Shown piece after piece: positions 11,570 to 22,520 of a stretch of DNA of 64,000 bases. Origin of the DNA: Kuschelorhynchus macadamiae (lineage: Eukaryota; Arthropoda; Insecta; Coleoptera; Curculionidae). Location: contig JAUTXW010000546.1 of NCBI GenBank assembly GCA_030620095.1, forward strand, positions 161,319 to 225,318, given 5' to 3'. The notes below the pieces were generated by a model. It searched no databases. It saw only the letters and a list, made by a program, of their open reading frames with translations, and was not told the origin of the DNA. Position 1 is the first letter of the stretch. Each line of letters opens with the position of its first letter. Made by a program: the position numbers and the translations under genes.

Positions 11570-13075
11570 ATTAACATTTCACCATTTTTTGTCGGTTCCG
11601 TCTTTCCTCAAAGATGTTACGCGCCTCCGAAAAAAATCGTTCACTAAATATTGTGGGTGCTGGTGCAAATAAATACTTATACAAATATTTTGATAATATA
11701 GAAAAGTTTTTCTTGTTATGTTTCCACCACGAATAGGAAAGTTCTTTTTTCCAATCAATGGTATTTCCAAGTATTTCTTAACTTGGCGTGTAGATCGTTG
11801 ATAGTTCCAGTCTCTTCTGAAGAATAAGAAGTAGAAGCAACTTTTACTACTATATCTCAGTCAGACATAGACGATTGAGTTTTTTTTTCCTTAAGGTCAC
11901 TAAGTTGTTTTATTTCTAAAAGTAGGGGTAATAACCTCTGAAATTCCACACATTGATGAATTTGAATTGACTTGAGTAAGCTCAGCAAATGTTCAATAAA
12001 AAACCACTGATTTGATTAAAGTGGCGGTATATTATTATTTTCAGCTGCTAATAAGGTAAGAGGCCTTTTTAGCTCGTTTATTCTGTCTAACATATAATAG
12101 GAATTGTTCCATCGGCTTGGAATATCCTGGACAATTAGGCATCTTTTTGTTGCTTTCTAGTTTTTGTCTCGAAGATGATGAATGGCGTAAATGTGTTGCA
12201 ATATTTCTGCCAGCAGTAATTGTCTCAATCACAGTCTTCTGAGATTTTATAGAATATAGCACAACCAACTGTAGGAAATGAACAAAAAAATATTCATGTT
12301 GCAAGTTCGTAATTCGCGCACGTTTTTAACCGTTAGTTCCCGAATCTCGAAGCAACAAGTGTATATTACTAAAAGGTTTTTCAGTTTCTTGAAGTAATTC
12401 AATTAATACATTGTTTATATTTTAACTTGTATGACTTGTTTCATACCGCCGAATGCTTTTTCACAAGGCCTTTATTAAGCCAGTGAGCAGTTAAACTAAT
12501 ATAACTTTATTGCCAGCTCACATTTTTCAAAAAGTTGTGAGATTACTGTTTCAGGAAAGTATGTATGTCTTGGCGTTCATAGAGAGGTTGTAATTTAACA
12601 CGTCTAAATCCTAAATATAACACATATTGAATATAGCAAATTAAACTACGTATATCATGTAATGTATTCTACCTTTATGTTCAATCACTGTAAATGGCTG
12701 TTTATCTAAGGCAATCATTTCTTCTATTGCCTTATGAATTTCTAAAGATTTTTTATTGTTCATATCCCATTTTTTGGGAAATTGGCTTAATATCGACAAC
12801 TGATTTAATATTTTGTGACCGTTCTGCTTACTACTTTCTTGAATTTCTGTTTGCATTAAATGTGAATGTTAATATTTAATATGATTCTATAAACTTGTAG
12901 TAATTGTCTTCTTTCCCAAGCCACGAAATATTTTTTTATTGAACTGTTTGCATATTGCTTTGCTTTCATCTTTTTCATCGGTAACAAAATATTTCCAAAT
13001 TTTGCTCCACATTTTAAATTTTTTACTAAACACGGTCGCAGCCCATATCTCTCAATCCTAAAATTAAAAACGCAC
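11570..13075 (-). pseudogene. hAT-family (ZBED-like) transposase relic
   Basis: Pieces of a hAT transposase are readable on the minus strand in the right order but in different frames. Near 13060-12890 is a BED-finger-like segment (VWSKIWKYF, C..C and H residues, GKKTITT). At 12856-12641 is IEEMIALDKQPFTVIEHKG, a strong hAT hallmark following the BED finger. Around 12150-12060 is DIPSRWNNSYYMLDRI, the conserved central RW-N motif. At about 11740-11590 is the dimerisation block with YSWWKHN and FSERFFSEA. Stops and frameshifts separate all blocks, so no protein can be made. Terminal repeats were not found. Confidence 0.8.
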
Positions 13076-13240
13076 ATCTACCTTCATCCGTACCTCCCCG
13101 ACGTTCAACGCGGCGTGACGCCAGCAAAAATCGATAATTAATCCTTTAACTTTGAAATGCGTAATTTAAAAACAACTGTGCCGGCCAGTGGGGCCAGCTA
13201 GGATCAGGGTGACTTCCCGGTTTAAATCATAGTTTTGTTG

Positions 13241-13248
13241 ATCATACC
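13241..13248. repeat. Target site duplication, left
   Basis: ATCATACC, identical to 14012-14019. Confidence 0.8.
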
Positions 13249-14011
13249 CAGTGGCGGCTCGTGGATTTAAGAACAGGTGAAGCGCAGCGTAGCTAGGTGC
13301 ACAGTGCCGCAGACGGGGTGCCACGCCGAAAATAGCTATTTGATTTCCCTTTTTATGAGGTTAATTATACATAGCTTTGGAGCGTTTTTTAATATTAAAT
13401 AAGCTGAATTTTATAAGATTTTGAATATATTTTTTGTTCTTAAAAAACAGTTATGTACCTAATCTTAAACCCAATTTCGATTCGATCGATGCAAAACTTC
13501 TTCCGCCTCTGATGATCCAAACACACTAATTTAAAATAATTCTATAACAAGCGAACAGTATAATGCCGCTCCCATCTCATGCCTGCAGCAGCAGTATAAT
13601 GTCGCTCCCATCTCTATTTCGCTTACGGATATTCACCATTGCGTTGCTATAGCAACTGCCGTAAACAAATCTAAGCGCGAAAGCCGACGTGCGGGGGGAG
13701 TTTGAAGCGGAATTTGTTACTGCCGATTGTATTTCCTCAACGGGTCGCTCTTATGAAAAGGTGGTCAGCGCGCTACGTTTTTACATACGTCATTATTATA
13801 TTTTGAGTATAGAACGCACTAGTTTTGACAGAAAATAATAGTATAATTAACTAAATAATGTGAATTTATATAAAACATACTACATTATTATAATAGAAAT
13901 GTAGATTATAAAATGCTTAATATTTTAAAAATATTTTTATTTTTGAGTAAATTGACTGGAAAATGTTGGTGAGGCGGCTCATCACGCGCCACCCCTAGCG
14001 AGCTGCTACTA
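13249..14011. mobile_element. Non-autonomous hAT element with 8-bp target duplication
   Basis: The element is 763 bp and is flanked by identical 8-bp direct repeats ATCATACC (13241-13248 and 14012-14019). Its ends are imperfect inverted repeats: left CAGTGGCGGCTCG, right (minus strand) TAGTAGCAGCTCG. An 8-bp target duplication and a CAGNGGC-type terminus are hallmarks of the hAT superfamily. No coding frame is present, so it needs a transposase from elsewhere; the adjacent hAT relic is itself dead. Confidence 0.8.
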
Positions 14012-14019
14012 ATCATACC
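14012..14019. repeat. Target site duplication, right
   Basis: ATCATACC, identical to 13241-13248. Confidence 0.8.
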
Positions 14020-14056
14020 TCACCACTTAAAAGAAAATATTATTTTTCTCTCAAAT

Positions 14057-14099
14057 GACTAGTGATCCAGAGGTGCGGGTTCGATCCCCGCTCGTACCA
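14057..14099 (+). pseudogene. 3' half of a tRNA-like sequence
   Basis: The segment has an anticodon-loop-like CTAGTGA with AGT in the anticodon position, then a variable region, a perfect T-arm (GCGGGTTCGATCCCCGC, containing the B box) and CTCGTACCA. No matching D-arm or 5' acceptor strand lies upstream in continuous sequence. This is either a truncated tRNA or the head of a tRNA-derived repeat, possibly interrupted by the hAT insertion to the left. It cannot fold as a full tRNA. Confidence 0.5.
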
Positions 14100-15110
14100 T
14101 AACTTTTGCTGTTGATTATAAATATTTCTAAATATATATTTCACAGTTTAAAAATAAACTGATAAAACACTTCTTTTCAAAATATCTAACAGTTTAAATA
14201 AGTTAAAGATGAATTTTAGTAAAATTGGCAAATCACCCCTTTTAAAGACTGGATTTAACAACTTTAACAAGAAGTACCGTAGAAAGTATTTTTGAAAAAA
14301 GAAATATTATCTTTGTTTAAAAATATTAATTATAGATGTTTTAAAATAGGCACTAGGCACAAAATAATCAAGAAACTAAACTTTAAATTTTTAAAAATCC
14401 ATTTTTGAAAATCGGTGATGTTTACAATTAAGAATTATCGCTTCGAGAGATCAACAAACAGAATTTTCGATTTGAAGGACCAGGGATATTTAGCAAATTT
14501 CCCTTGTAACTCAAAATGTCTCAATTCGTCTTTAAGTGTCAACCAATAATGTATTAGTTCCCGGTGTTAGAAATGCTATATTATGTACTATGAAATATAT
14601 TTTACATTTTTTTTTGTATTGTACTGTTTAGGAATTTGATTAAGTCTTGTAATTTTTCTAAAAGCCGTTTTACAAGGATATGTTTTATTTAAAGGATTGA
14701 AATAAACCTTTTTCTTTCAGGTTCAACGATACAAATAACTACGATATTGACACATAACAAAGGTAATAGTATTTTTCCTAACAAGTGTGGAAAATCAATT
14801 TTTTCTTACGAGACTGTCGTTGAGAACGACGCAACAAGCAGTTGAGTGCGGAAAACACATTTTCCACAAGCTTTAGGAACATTTAATTTTCTACAAGTGT
14901 GTGGAAATAACGAATGCCCAACAGTCATATTAAAATTTGTATTTAAAGTTTTACATTTTTTTGCTAATTTATATAATAATTTGTAACAAAAGTGCAATTA
15001 GTTGCATTGACCACATTGATGGCCGGTTCGAACTGGTTACTTGTGCTTGGCATCATATTATCCCAATTAATTGACCCTAATTGGCGTTATTCTAATTTCT
15101 TCAGATTTCA
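14100..15110. other. Noncoding; short minus frame of unknown nature
   Basis: AT-rich sequence. A 63-codon minus frame at 14806-14997 contains CRKLNVPKACGKCVF and is flanked by repeated 'agtgtggaaa' motifs on both strands, suggesting it belongs to a repeat. I recognise no function. Confidence 0.3.
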
Positions 15111-15114
15111 TTGT

Positions 15115-15348
15115 TTAAATGTCGGTTTCTGTCGACGTGCTGGGTTTTGAAAGCTCAGATAAATATGCTAAAATTACCTCCTCCTTTTCATAGTTGCTTA
15201 TTTTCTTTTGAAGGCACCATTGGCTAAATATTTCATATTCTTTGTAGTATCTTTCGTCCGGTTTTTCAGGTAAAAATAAATTAACATTTTTGGCGGCCTC
15301 AATAATCTCCTCTGGGACTCCTTCTATTGGGGTTTCAGCTACATCCAT
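15115..15348 (-). pseudogene. N-terminal fragment resembling a tyrosine recombinase/Crypton-type SAM-like domain
   Basis: A clean 77-codon frame starts at an ATG (15348). It contains LFLPEKPDERYYKEYEIFSQW and KEEVILAYLSELSKP, split by about 17 residues. From memory, LPEK..E.Y...Y..F..W and VLLAY..ELS are typical of the N-terminal core-binding domain of tyrosine-recombinase-like proteins found in many insect genomes and related to Cryptons. The frame stops right after this domain and no catalytic R..HRH..Y part follows downstream (lower coordinates). It is therefore a truncated copy, or one exon of a longer gene with no visible next exon. The function call is tentative. Confidence 0.45.
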
Positions 15349-15589
15349 TTTTTTTGGGATATGAACTATACACCTTACAAAAAAAACTCGGGCTTAAATT
15401 GAATTCTCATATATAGAAAATGGATACGCAAGCAGTAATTATTTAGGTAATTTTTATAAGGTAATTAATAAATTAGTGGAAAATTATAATATTATGTTTG
15501 CTGACCGCGTCCATGGAGAAAAAATATAAATGCTCAAAAAATAATGTTATCTTTAATTTGAATGTCAATTGACGCATCTTCCAGTCGCG

Positions 15590-15830
15590 AGCTACAACTT
15601 AACCAAATTGCTGTGGGTAATTTGTGTACATCAATGCCCATTTTGGGCATTACTCTAATGTTTTTTGATTAATGCACATAATTCCTTAGTAAATTTCCGC
15701 CAATGCCTACTAATTCCCCCTAATTCACTGTAATACCTCAGTAATACCTAGTAATGCACCTAAATTCCCAGTAATACCTTCTACATAATACCTTGTAATG
15801 CCTAACAAAAGTGGCGAAAACTATAATATT
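15590..15830 (+). repeat. Degenerate 20-bp minisatellite, left array
   Basis: Loose repeats of 'tagtaatgcctactaattcc' run across about 15,650-15,800. Just left of them 'GCTGTGGGTAATTTGTGTACA' (15611-15631) is similar to the reverse complement of a block to the right of a like array at 28,340-28,530. The two arrays bracket the LINE cluster. Confidence 0.5.
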
Positions 15831-17019
15831 CACAGCAATATAATGCTGAAATAGTTACTTAATATACAGGTGAGTTATTTAGTTATTTAGCATATGCCAC
15901 CCAAGGAAACTTTGACATATAAGTCAAAGACAAATAGAATAATGTTTAGTTGTCTTTCGGTTTGTTATAACAGCTTACGAGTTTGTTACCAAATATAATT
16001 CAATTTTTGCGTACAATATGCACCGTTTATATCAATAATAGCAAATCATTTTGAAAAAGCTTTACTAAAATCCTGCTAGTTTAATATTTGACTCATAGTA
16101 ACTAATTGTAATTATATATATTATTGTTGTACTCTTGCCTCGACTTTTGCTTTTTAGTGTATATTTAAACTATAAAAGTATTTTTCTAGGATATTAGAGA
16201 GAAGCCTAATAGACGATAAATAAATAGAAACAAAAATTGTTTACTGCTTGGTTTACTGTTGATAATAAAAATCATAATTATTTGTTACCGTTTTTTTCGT
16301 AGATATATATGAAAGAAACAAATAAGTTTATTGAAAATACTCATTTATTGGTTGCTCCAACACATTTAAATGTTATAAAAGAACTTAAGTCGACTTAAGC
16401 ATTAAAAATCTCGTCGAAATAGACAGATAAATTACATAGAAAATTTCCACTGATTAGTTTGAGGAACTGTAACTTCCTAAGAACATCTTGTAACTTCTTA
16501 TACGAGTTCTTCTATAGCTAACACTTTTTCGATAGGAAAATTGGAAAATGTATTGTGTAGGACAATGTGAAAATTGGATTCTAGGTATTTTAATTAGCAA
16601 TCATGAAAAAATCACCTGGTAATCTATAAAATATAAAAAGTTATTTTATATTATTATTTTGGCATTTTATGATTTTTGTCATAATCATAACTTATTTTAA
16701 TTTATGCATAACCAGCTGACTTTCCATATTGTCCTACAAAATATATTTTCCAATTTTCCAGTCCAACGCGCGAATAAACTTCAATCAGCGGTGGCAGAGT
16801 ATGCATCATTATTAAAAATTTCTGTAGAAAGAAAATATTTGTCCTCGCGCAATTAGCTACCCAAGAATTTACATGATCTTATTAATCAGTTGCATTTTTG
16901 CCGGCCAGATCCGGAACTCTAATTTCTGAACAGTTGTGCACTTTTATAGCAACAATTCTTATCATTTTTCTTGTAGCTAAAAACCTAAGTTACAGAGTTA
17001 CAGTATCGGTATTTTCCCG

Positions 17020-17021
<2 letters not shown>
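15831..17021. other. No recognised feature
   Basis: AT-rich noncoding sequence up to the first TAA microsatellite. Confidence 0.4.

Positions 17022-17062
<41 letters not shown>
17022..17062. repeat. (TAA)n microsatellite
   Basis: About 41 bp of near-perfect TAA repeats, the first of four TAA tracts that separate the LINE copies. Confidence 0.9.
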
Positions 17063-17064
<2 letters not shown>

Positions 17065-17140
17065 TAACAAAATAATAATTTCCATTTTTTATTTTTATAT
17101 TTTGTACTGACTTGGTATAATGCCGTTAGTATAAAATACA
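17063..17140 (+). mobile_element. 5'-truncated 3' end of the Dong-like LINE
   Basis: The string 'tgtactgacttggtataatg' and 'cgttagtataaaatacaa' match the 3' ends of the two long copies (21471-21515 and 25813-25852). Only about 75 bp of the element remain, held between TAA tracts. It is the stub of a further insertion into the same microsatellite. Confidence 0.75.
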
Positions 17141-17184
17141 ATATTAATAATAATAATAGTAATAATAATAATATTAATAAATAA
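17141..17184. repeat. (TAA)n microsatellite
   Basis: Imperfect TAA repeats immediately before LINE copy A. Confidence 0.85.
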
Positions 17185-17440
17185 GTCTGACCGTCTAGGT
17201 ACTGCATCCAGCAGTATTGAGGGCGCTACGGTAATTTCGCAGTCCGTACTGTCAGCGACGTCCAGCTGTCCGCTGTCCTAAATACCCAATATCCCTGTCC
17301 TCCCCACACCCTAGCCACCCTAAACCCCTCCCTACCTTTAAAACCGCACCGAGCAAGTAACCTCGGTTAAGTTGCTTGGGGAGTGACGCCTCCACGGATA
17401 CGAGTTACCTGGAACACCGGGGTCAAATGGTGGCACACCC

Positions 17441-18379
17441 ATGAAAATGGAGAAAGCATCGAGCCTCGGAAAAGAGCCGCTGCCTGGGGATCGCCAGGGT
17501 ACCTTTGGAGCCACTGCTGAAGGTGACAGCATGCGGGACGCTGGCGGCGAAAGGCTCAACTGGCGGGCCTTTGCCGAAAAAACTGCTACAGCCGAACCTA
17601 TTTCCGAGAATTTCATCAGAGCCGACATTGCTGGAGACGGAAGTTGTCTGTTCCGATCAGTCAGCTTGCATATATACGGCCATCGAAACAATCATACCAA
17701 ACTTCGAGAAGACGCATTGAAATACCTACGACAAAACTGGTCGGATCTTCAGATATTTTCATTATTTCATGACGACATGAAGGACTTCGACAACTATTTT
17801 AAGTTCATAAGCAAAACCACTACATACGGAACGAGCCTAGAAAAATTTGCTCTCTCGGAAACCCAGAAGCACATCTTCTATATTTTCTCAAAACCAAGAA
17901 CAAAACAGATGAGCATTAAAGAGAGACCAACAATAATAGGCAAACAAACACACAGTAAAATAATCTACCTTCTACTAACAGGCGATCCAATGTCGGTACT
18001 CTTTGAGCTCCTAACACCACAAAACAACAATCCAAACAACAAAGCATTGGGCGAGCAGCGTAACGGTCGAGGACGCTGCGGGAAAGGACAGCTCAACCGA
18101 AACGATCACGATCAGGCAAAGGAAAATAGACACACCAAAAGTGTTTTGCCGGCTAAGCTGGCACCCACCAAGGCGGGAAAGGCAGGGCAACACATGAACC
18201 GCATTAGAGAATCGAGCGAACCGATCATGCACTGCCTAAATGGATATATAAATAAATCTGACACAGATGCTAACCAAACACAACAACTTGAGCCCATTAC
18301 AACAGCGGATATATCGCAACGACTACCTGCAACTACCAAGGCAGGTAAACCAAGGAAGAGGTTAAAATGGACAGATTAA
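17441..18379 (+). pseudogene. LINE ORF N-terminal part with OTU cysteine-protease domain (copy A)
   Basis: A 312-codon frame from the ATG at 17441. Residues about 60-190 match an OTU (ovarian tumour) deubiquitinase fold: ADIAGDGSCLFRSVS carries the catalytic D66 and C69, followed by IYGHRNNHTKLREDAL and YLRQNW. Near the end of the domain the usual H-F-[DE]-L-L motif reads VLFELL, so the catalytic His is replaced by Leu at about residue 187. A basic, Asn/Gln-rich linker follows. In the element this is the N-terminal part of one long ORF. Here a stop ends the frame at 18379, and coding continues in another frame from 18380. OTU domains in LINE proteins are presumed to remove ubiquitin, but this copy should be inactive. 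Confidence 0.75.
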
Positions 18380-19384
18380 ATGAATCGAACGGTGATGCAT
18401 TCCTACTACACCGCTACGAAACTTAAGACAATTTCATCAGGATACGGACATAAACTGCATACACTTTTCATAGCACAATATCCAGAATACAAATCACTTA
18501 TCACAGAACAGAGAGTAATAGATCAAAAAAGATTCATCACTAAGACCAGTAAGCTCACCTCACTCGCATTGAAAAACATCAAAGCCATGGTAGCTGCTGA
18601 ACTAAACATTCATCAACCAAACATTGAGGGCAGTGGGGCAGATGCCGAACCGATCCCACATACAAACCAGCCCAACTTTGTGCAAGGGGATCTGCAACCT
18701 GACTCGATGCTCAGTAGGGGCGAAGCACTCACCAACAACCCACGACAGATGACAAGTAATATACAGCACACAGGACAAGTGAATCATTCGCCCAAAGCAC
18801 CATACACACAGCTACACATCGGACCGTCTCTCACACAAGCAATCAAAGTGGAAATGAAGTCAAATTTAAACAAATGGTCAGGCTCCGATCCTGCAACAAA
18901 AGATCCTATTCCTCGTGTAATCTTCAAACGGGACACACATAAAATCCTAAAGAACATCAACGAACACATAATTCCCGAGTACATAACGAATGCGAGCACA
19001 ATTGAGGACATTCATACAGTGATCTACGCAGCAGCTATAACCACGATAACACAGAACAATCAGAAACTCCCGCTACGACACAGAAACACCAACAACATAG
19101 AACCAAAATTGAAATGGCAGATAAGGATTGGAAAACAAAATTAGTAAAGAATTGGGACATCTTACCCAATCCATGAACGGCAACAAGTCAAAACGTATCA
19201 CACAAGGTGTAGAGAAAATCAAATCTGCATCTCCTAATTACCCGCTTACAGAAATCCTTGACACCCTGAAGCAAACATTATCTGTGTATGCCGCAAGACT
19301 CCGAAGATACAAATAATCAAATGAAAGAAAGGATGCTAACAACCTGTTTCGAAGTAGCACGAAAAACAGTTCTACCAAAAAATC
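18380..19384 (+). pseudogene. LINE ORF linker region (copy A)
   Basis: The continuing part of the element's ORF between the OTU domain and reverse transcriptase, open at 18380-19144 and again at 19128-19316 in another frame. It includes SLTQAIKVEMKSNLNKWSG and AAAITTITQNNQK, both also present in copy B. No domain is recognised. Frameshifts near 19130 and 19315 break it. Confidence 0.6.
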
Positions 19385-20310
19385 ATGAGCAATGAGGAGG
19401 CACGAGTAATAGAAACACCGACCAAACAAGAGATCACAGAATACTGGAAAAGTATTTGGTCAGAACCGAAACTACACTATAATAACGCTTCATGGATTAA
19501 AGCGGAAGAAGACAGACACAAGTGCTTAGAGGAACAAGAGGACTTTGCAATGACAACACAAGAAGTTGCAGAAACAATCAAATACACGCATAACTGGAGA
19601 TGTCCTGGAATAGATAACATTGATAACTTCTGGTACAAATAGTTTACCTCCACACATGAAGTTCTCACTCGCCAAATTAATGAAATTATTTTAAAACCTA
19701 GCACACTCCCCAGATTTCTCACCCAAGGAATAACATACCTTAAATCCAAAAATTCAGACAATAAGGACCCGTCAAATTACCGACCTATTACGTGTCTTCC
19801 AACCCTATATAAGATCATCACAGCCACAATTACCAGGAGAATAGAACATCTAGCACACAAAAACATTCTAACCGAAGAACAAAAAGTGTACAGGAAAAAC
19901 AGCCGAAGATGCAAGGAGCAGCTCATTATAGACAGCGTCATCGTGAAACAAGCCAGGAAAAATTATAGAAACCTTCATATTGGTTACATAGATTATGAAA
20001 AGCCTTTGATTCGATACCCCACAGTTGGCTAACCTGAGTACTAGAATTATATAAAGTCGATAAAAACATCAGGCAATTTCTTACGCAAATCATGAGTACG
20101 TGGAAATCTAAAATCAATCTGAGAACACAAAAAGAGCACATCGAAACAGAAGAGATCTACATCAGACGAGGTATGTTCCAGGGAGACTCACTCAGCGCTT
20201 TGTGATTCTGCCTCTGTCTCAATCCACTCTCAAACACACTGTATAACACAAACTTCGGATTCCAAATTAAACACCAAAAAAATAACCTACATAAAATAAA
20301 CCATCTCTAT
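19385..20310 (+). pseudogene. LINE reverse transcriptase, internally deleted (copy A)
   Basis: The start of the reverse transcriptase is clear: WRCPGIDNIDNFWYK, then a stop where copy B keeps Gln, then SNYRPITCLPTLYKI and KNSRRCKEQLIIDSVI. The palm motif reads GYIDYEK and then shifts frame. At about 20307 the sequence jumps to what in copy B lies near 24844, deleting the segment with the catalytic YMDD. This copy cannot encode an active enzyme. Confidence 0.75.
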
Positions 20311-20470
20311 TCTTACGTATTCGTTTGGTATCATTAAATGGTCACACACAGACATAGAAAACATTTACATTCTCATACGCTCTAAATTCACTAAACACAA
20401 TCCCAACGCATGCAAGGAAAGATTCACTATCGAGAGAAAAGAAGGAGGAAGGGGAATTATAGATATACAA

Positions 20471-21242
20471 TTGCTAAATAAAAAACAAATTTACGAAGTC
20501 AGAAAATTCTTCCACAACAAGCAAACTAACCTCCACAAGGCAATAGTAAAGGCAGACAAGAATTATACACCGCTCGACCTATCTCAAACGAGCCACGCAG
20601 CAGATGTACACAGTAACATCCAATCACGACTAGAAAAGATGAACACCTGGTCTGAAAAAACACTTCACGGAAGACACAGATACTACATAAAGCAAGACCA
20701 TATACATAAAAAGTTTTCATATACGTGGTTACAAGAAGGGCAGCTGTTCCCTGAAACAGAAGTCTTCCTGCTTGTTATCCAAGACAAAGTCATAGCAACC
20801 AGAAATTACCGAAAGCACATCATCAAGGACACAACCATTGAAGACGAGAGGTGTAGCAAATGTCACCAGCAGAGAGAAACGATCGATCACATAACGAGTG
20901 GATGTAGAATAATGGCCGGAACTAAATACACCGCGAGACACAACTCAGCAGCGAAGATCGATCATCAAGCATTAGCCACAACATACAAACTAACAGAGAA
21001 CACAGACCCTTACTACCATTATGCACCAACATCTATACTTGAAAAAGAAAGACTATAAGCTCTACTGGGACATTGACATCCACACAGATAAAACAATCCT
21101 CGCAAATAGACCCGATATCACCTTTCAATCCAAAAAAGAGAAAATCACTTATTTAAATGACATGGCTGTCCCCAACGACAAGAGGATCCAAGCGAAATAC
21201 AGTGAGAAGATCGACAAATACACCGACTTGGCATGGAAGTAA
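20471..21242 (+). pseudogene. LINE C-terminal CCHC knuckle and restriction-like endonuclease (copy A)
   Basis: The frame 20471-21058 (195 codons) and the overlapping frame 21021-21242 hold the C-terminal domain. RCSKCHQQRETIDHITSGC is the CX2C...HX4C knuckle of R2/R4-type LINEs. NRPDITFQ and YLNDMAVPND form the PD...D core of the restriction-like endonuclease, followed by EKIDKYTDLA. In related elements this endonuclease nicks the target DNA. A frameshift at about 21055 separates the two parts. Apart from that break, copy A keeps this domain better than copy B does. Confidence 0.7.
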
Positions 21243-21537
21243 AAAGGTTGTGGAAACAGGAATGAGTCATCATTGTTCCTTTCGTCATATCAGTAACAGG
21301 TCTCACCCCAATAACGTTTACACTGCATTTGGCTCAATTAGGACTTAATACAGACATTCACAAGAACATCCAGAAATCGGTCATTTTGAAAACATGTAGC
21401 ATAGTTAGATCACTTCTTAATACATAATAGTTGTTTTTTTTCCATTTCCTGTTTTTTTTTTATTTTTTTTACTGACTTGGTATAACCCGTCACTATAAGA
21501 TACAACCACAAGAATACTGTGAGACAACAAGTCATGA

Positions 21538-21568
21538 TAATAATAATAATAATAATAATAATAAATTA
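21538..21568. repeat. (TAA)n microsatellite between LINE copies
   Basis: About 27 bp of TAA repeats join the 3' end of copy A (GTCATGA) to the 5' end of copy B (GTCTGACC). Confidence 0.9.
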
Positions 21569-21716
21569 GTCTGACCGTCTGGGTACTGCATCCAGCACTA
21601 TTGAGGACGATACGGTAATTTCGTAGTCCGTACTGTCAACGGCGTCCAGCCTCGGAAAAGAGCCGCTGCCTGGGGATCGCCAGAGCACCTTTGGAGCCAC
21701 TGCTGAAGGTGACAGC

Positions 21717-22520
21717 ATGTGGGACGGTGGCGGCAAAAGGCTGAACAGGCGGGCCTTTGCCGAAAAAACTGCTACAGCCGAACCTATTTCCGAGAATTTC
21801 ATCAGAACCGACATTGTTGGAGACGGAAGTTATCTATTCCTATCAGTCAGTATGCACATATACGGCCATCAAAATAATCATGCCAAACTTCGAGAAGATG
21901 CATTGAAATACCTACGACAAAACTGGTCGGAACTTCAGATATTTTCGTTATTTCACGACGACGACATGAAGGACTTCGACAACTATTATAAGTTCAGGAA
22001 CAAAACCACTACATACGGAACGAGCCCAGAAATATTTGCTCTCTCGGAAACTCAGAAACACATCTTTCATATTTTCTCAAAACCAAGAACAACAAGAACA
22101 AAACAGATGTGCATTAAAGAGAGACCAACAATAATAGGCAAACAAGCACACAATAAAATGATCTACCTTCTACTAACAGGCGATCCAATGTTGGGAGACT
22201 TTGAGCTTCTAACACGACAAAACATCAATCCAAACAACAAAGCTTCGGGCGAGCAGCGTAACGGTCGAGGACGCTGCGGGAAAGGACAGCTCGACCGAAA
22301 CGATCACGACCAGGCAAAGAAAAATAGACACACCGAAAGTGTTTTGCCGGCTAAGCTGGCACCCACCAAGGGTGGGAAGGCGGGGCAACGCATGAGCCGC
22401 GTTACAGAATCGAGCGAACCGATCATGCGCTGCCCAAATAGATACAGAAATGAATCTGACATAGATGCTAACCAAACACAACAACTTGAGCCCATTACAA
22501 CAGCGGATATATCGCAATGA
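21717..22520 (+). pseudogene. LINE ORF with OTU domain (copy B)
   Basis: A 267-codon frame covers the OTU region, but the normal start is deleted. The catalytic Cys is changed to Tyr (TDIVGDGSYLF, residue 39 of this frame) and the catalytic His position reads Asp (LGDFELL). Copy A keeps the Cys but has Leu for His. The changes at the His site differ between copies and each can arise from a His codon by one base change, so the ancestor probably had His. Confidence 0.75.

Larger units (their letters stand above)
17185..21537 (+). mobile_element. R4/Dong-like LINE, copy A, in TAA repeats
   Basis: A 4.35-kb non-LTR retrotransposon starts GTCTGACCGTCTAGGTACTG and ends ...CAACAAGTCATGA, with TAA repeats on both sides. 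In order it holds an OTU-like domain, a basic linker, a reverse transcriptase, a CCHC knuckle and a restriction-like endonuclease of the R2/R4 type. The known R4-clade element Dong of Bombyx mori inserts in TAA repeats, which fits. The copy is dead: it has several frameshifts and lacks about 340 bp around the YMDD motif that copy B keeps. Confidence 0.85.

Noticed and set aside
14057..14099. Functional tRNA-Thr (AGT)
   Set aside because: Only the 3' half is present; no D-arm or 5' acceptor strand can be found.
15650..15800. CRISPR-like array (also 28,388-28,490)
   Set aside because: The units are about 20 bp, degenerate and contiguous with no unique spacers; this is a minisatellite in an animal genome.
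16998..17207. Frames with poly-Asn, poly-Tyr or poly-Leu
   Set aside because: They are translations of the TAA microsatellites.
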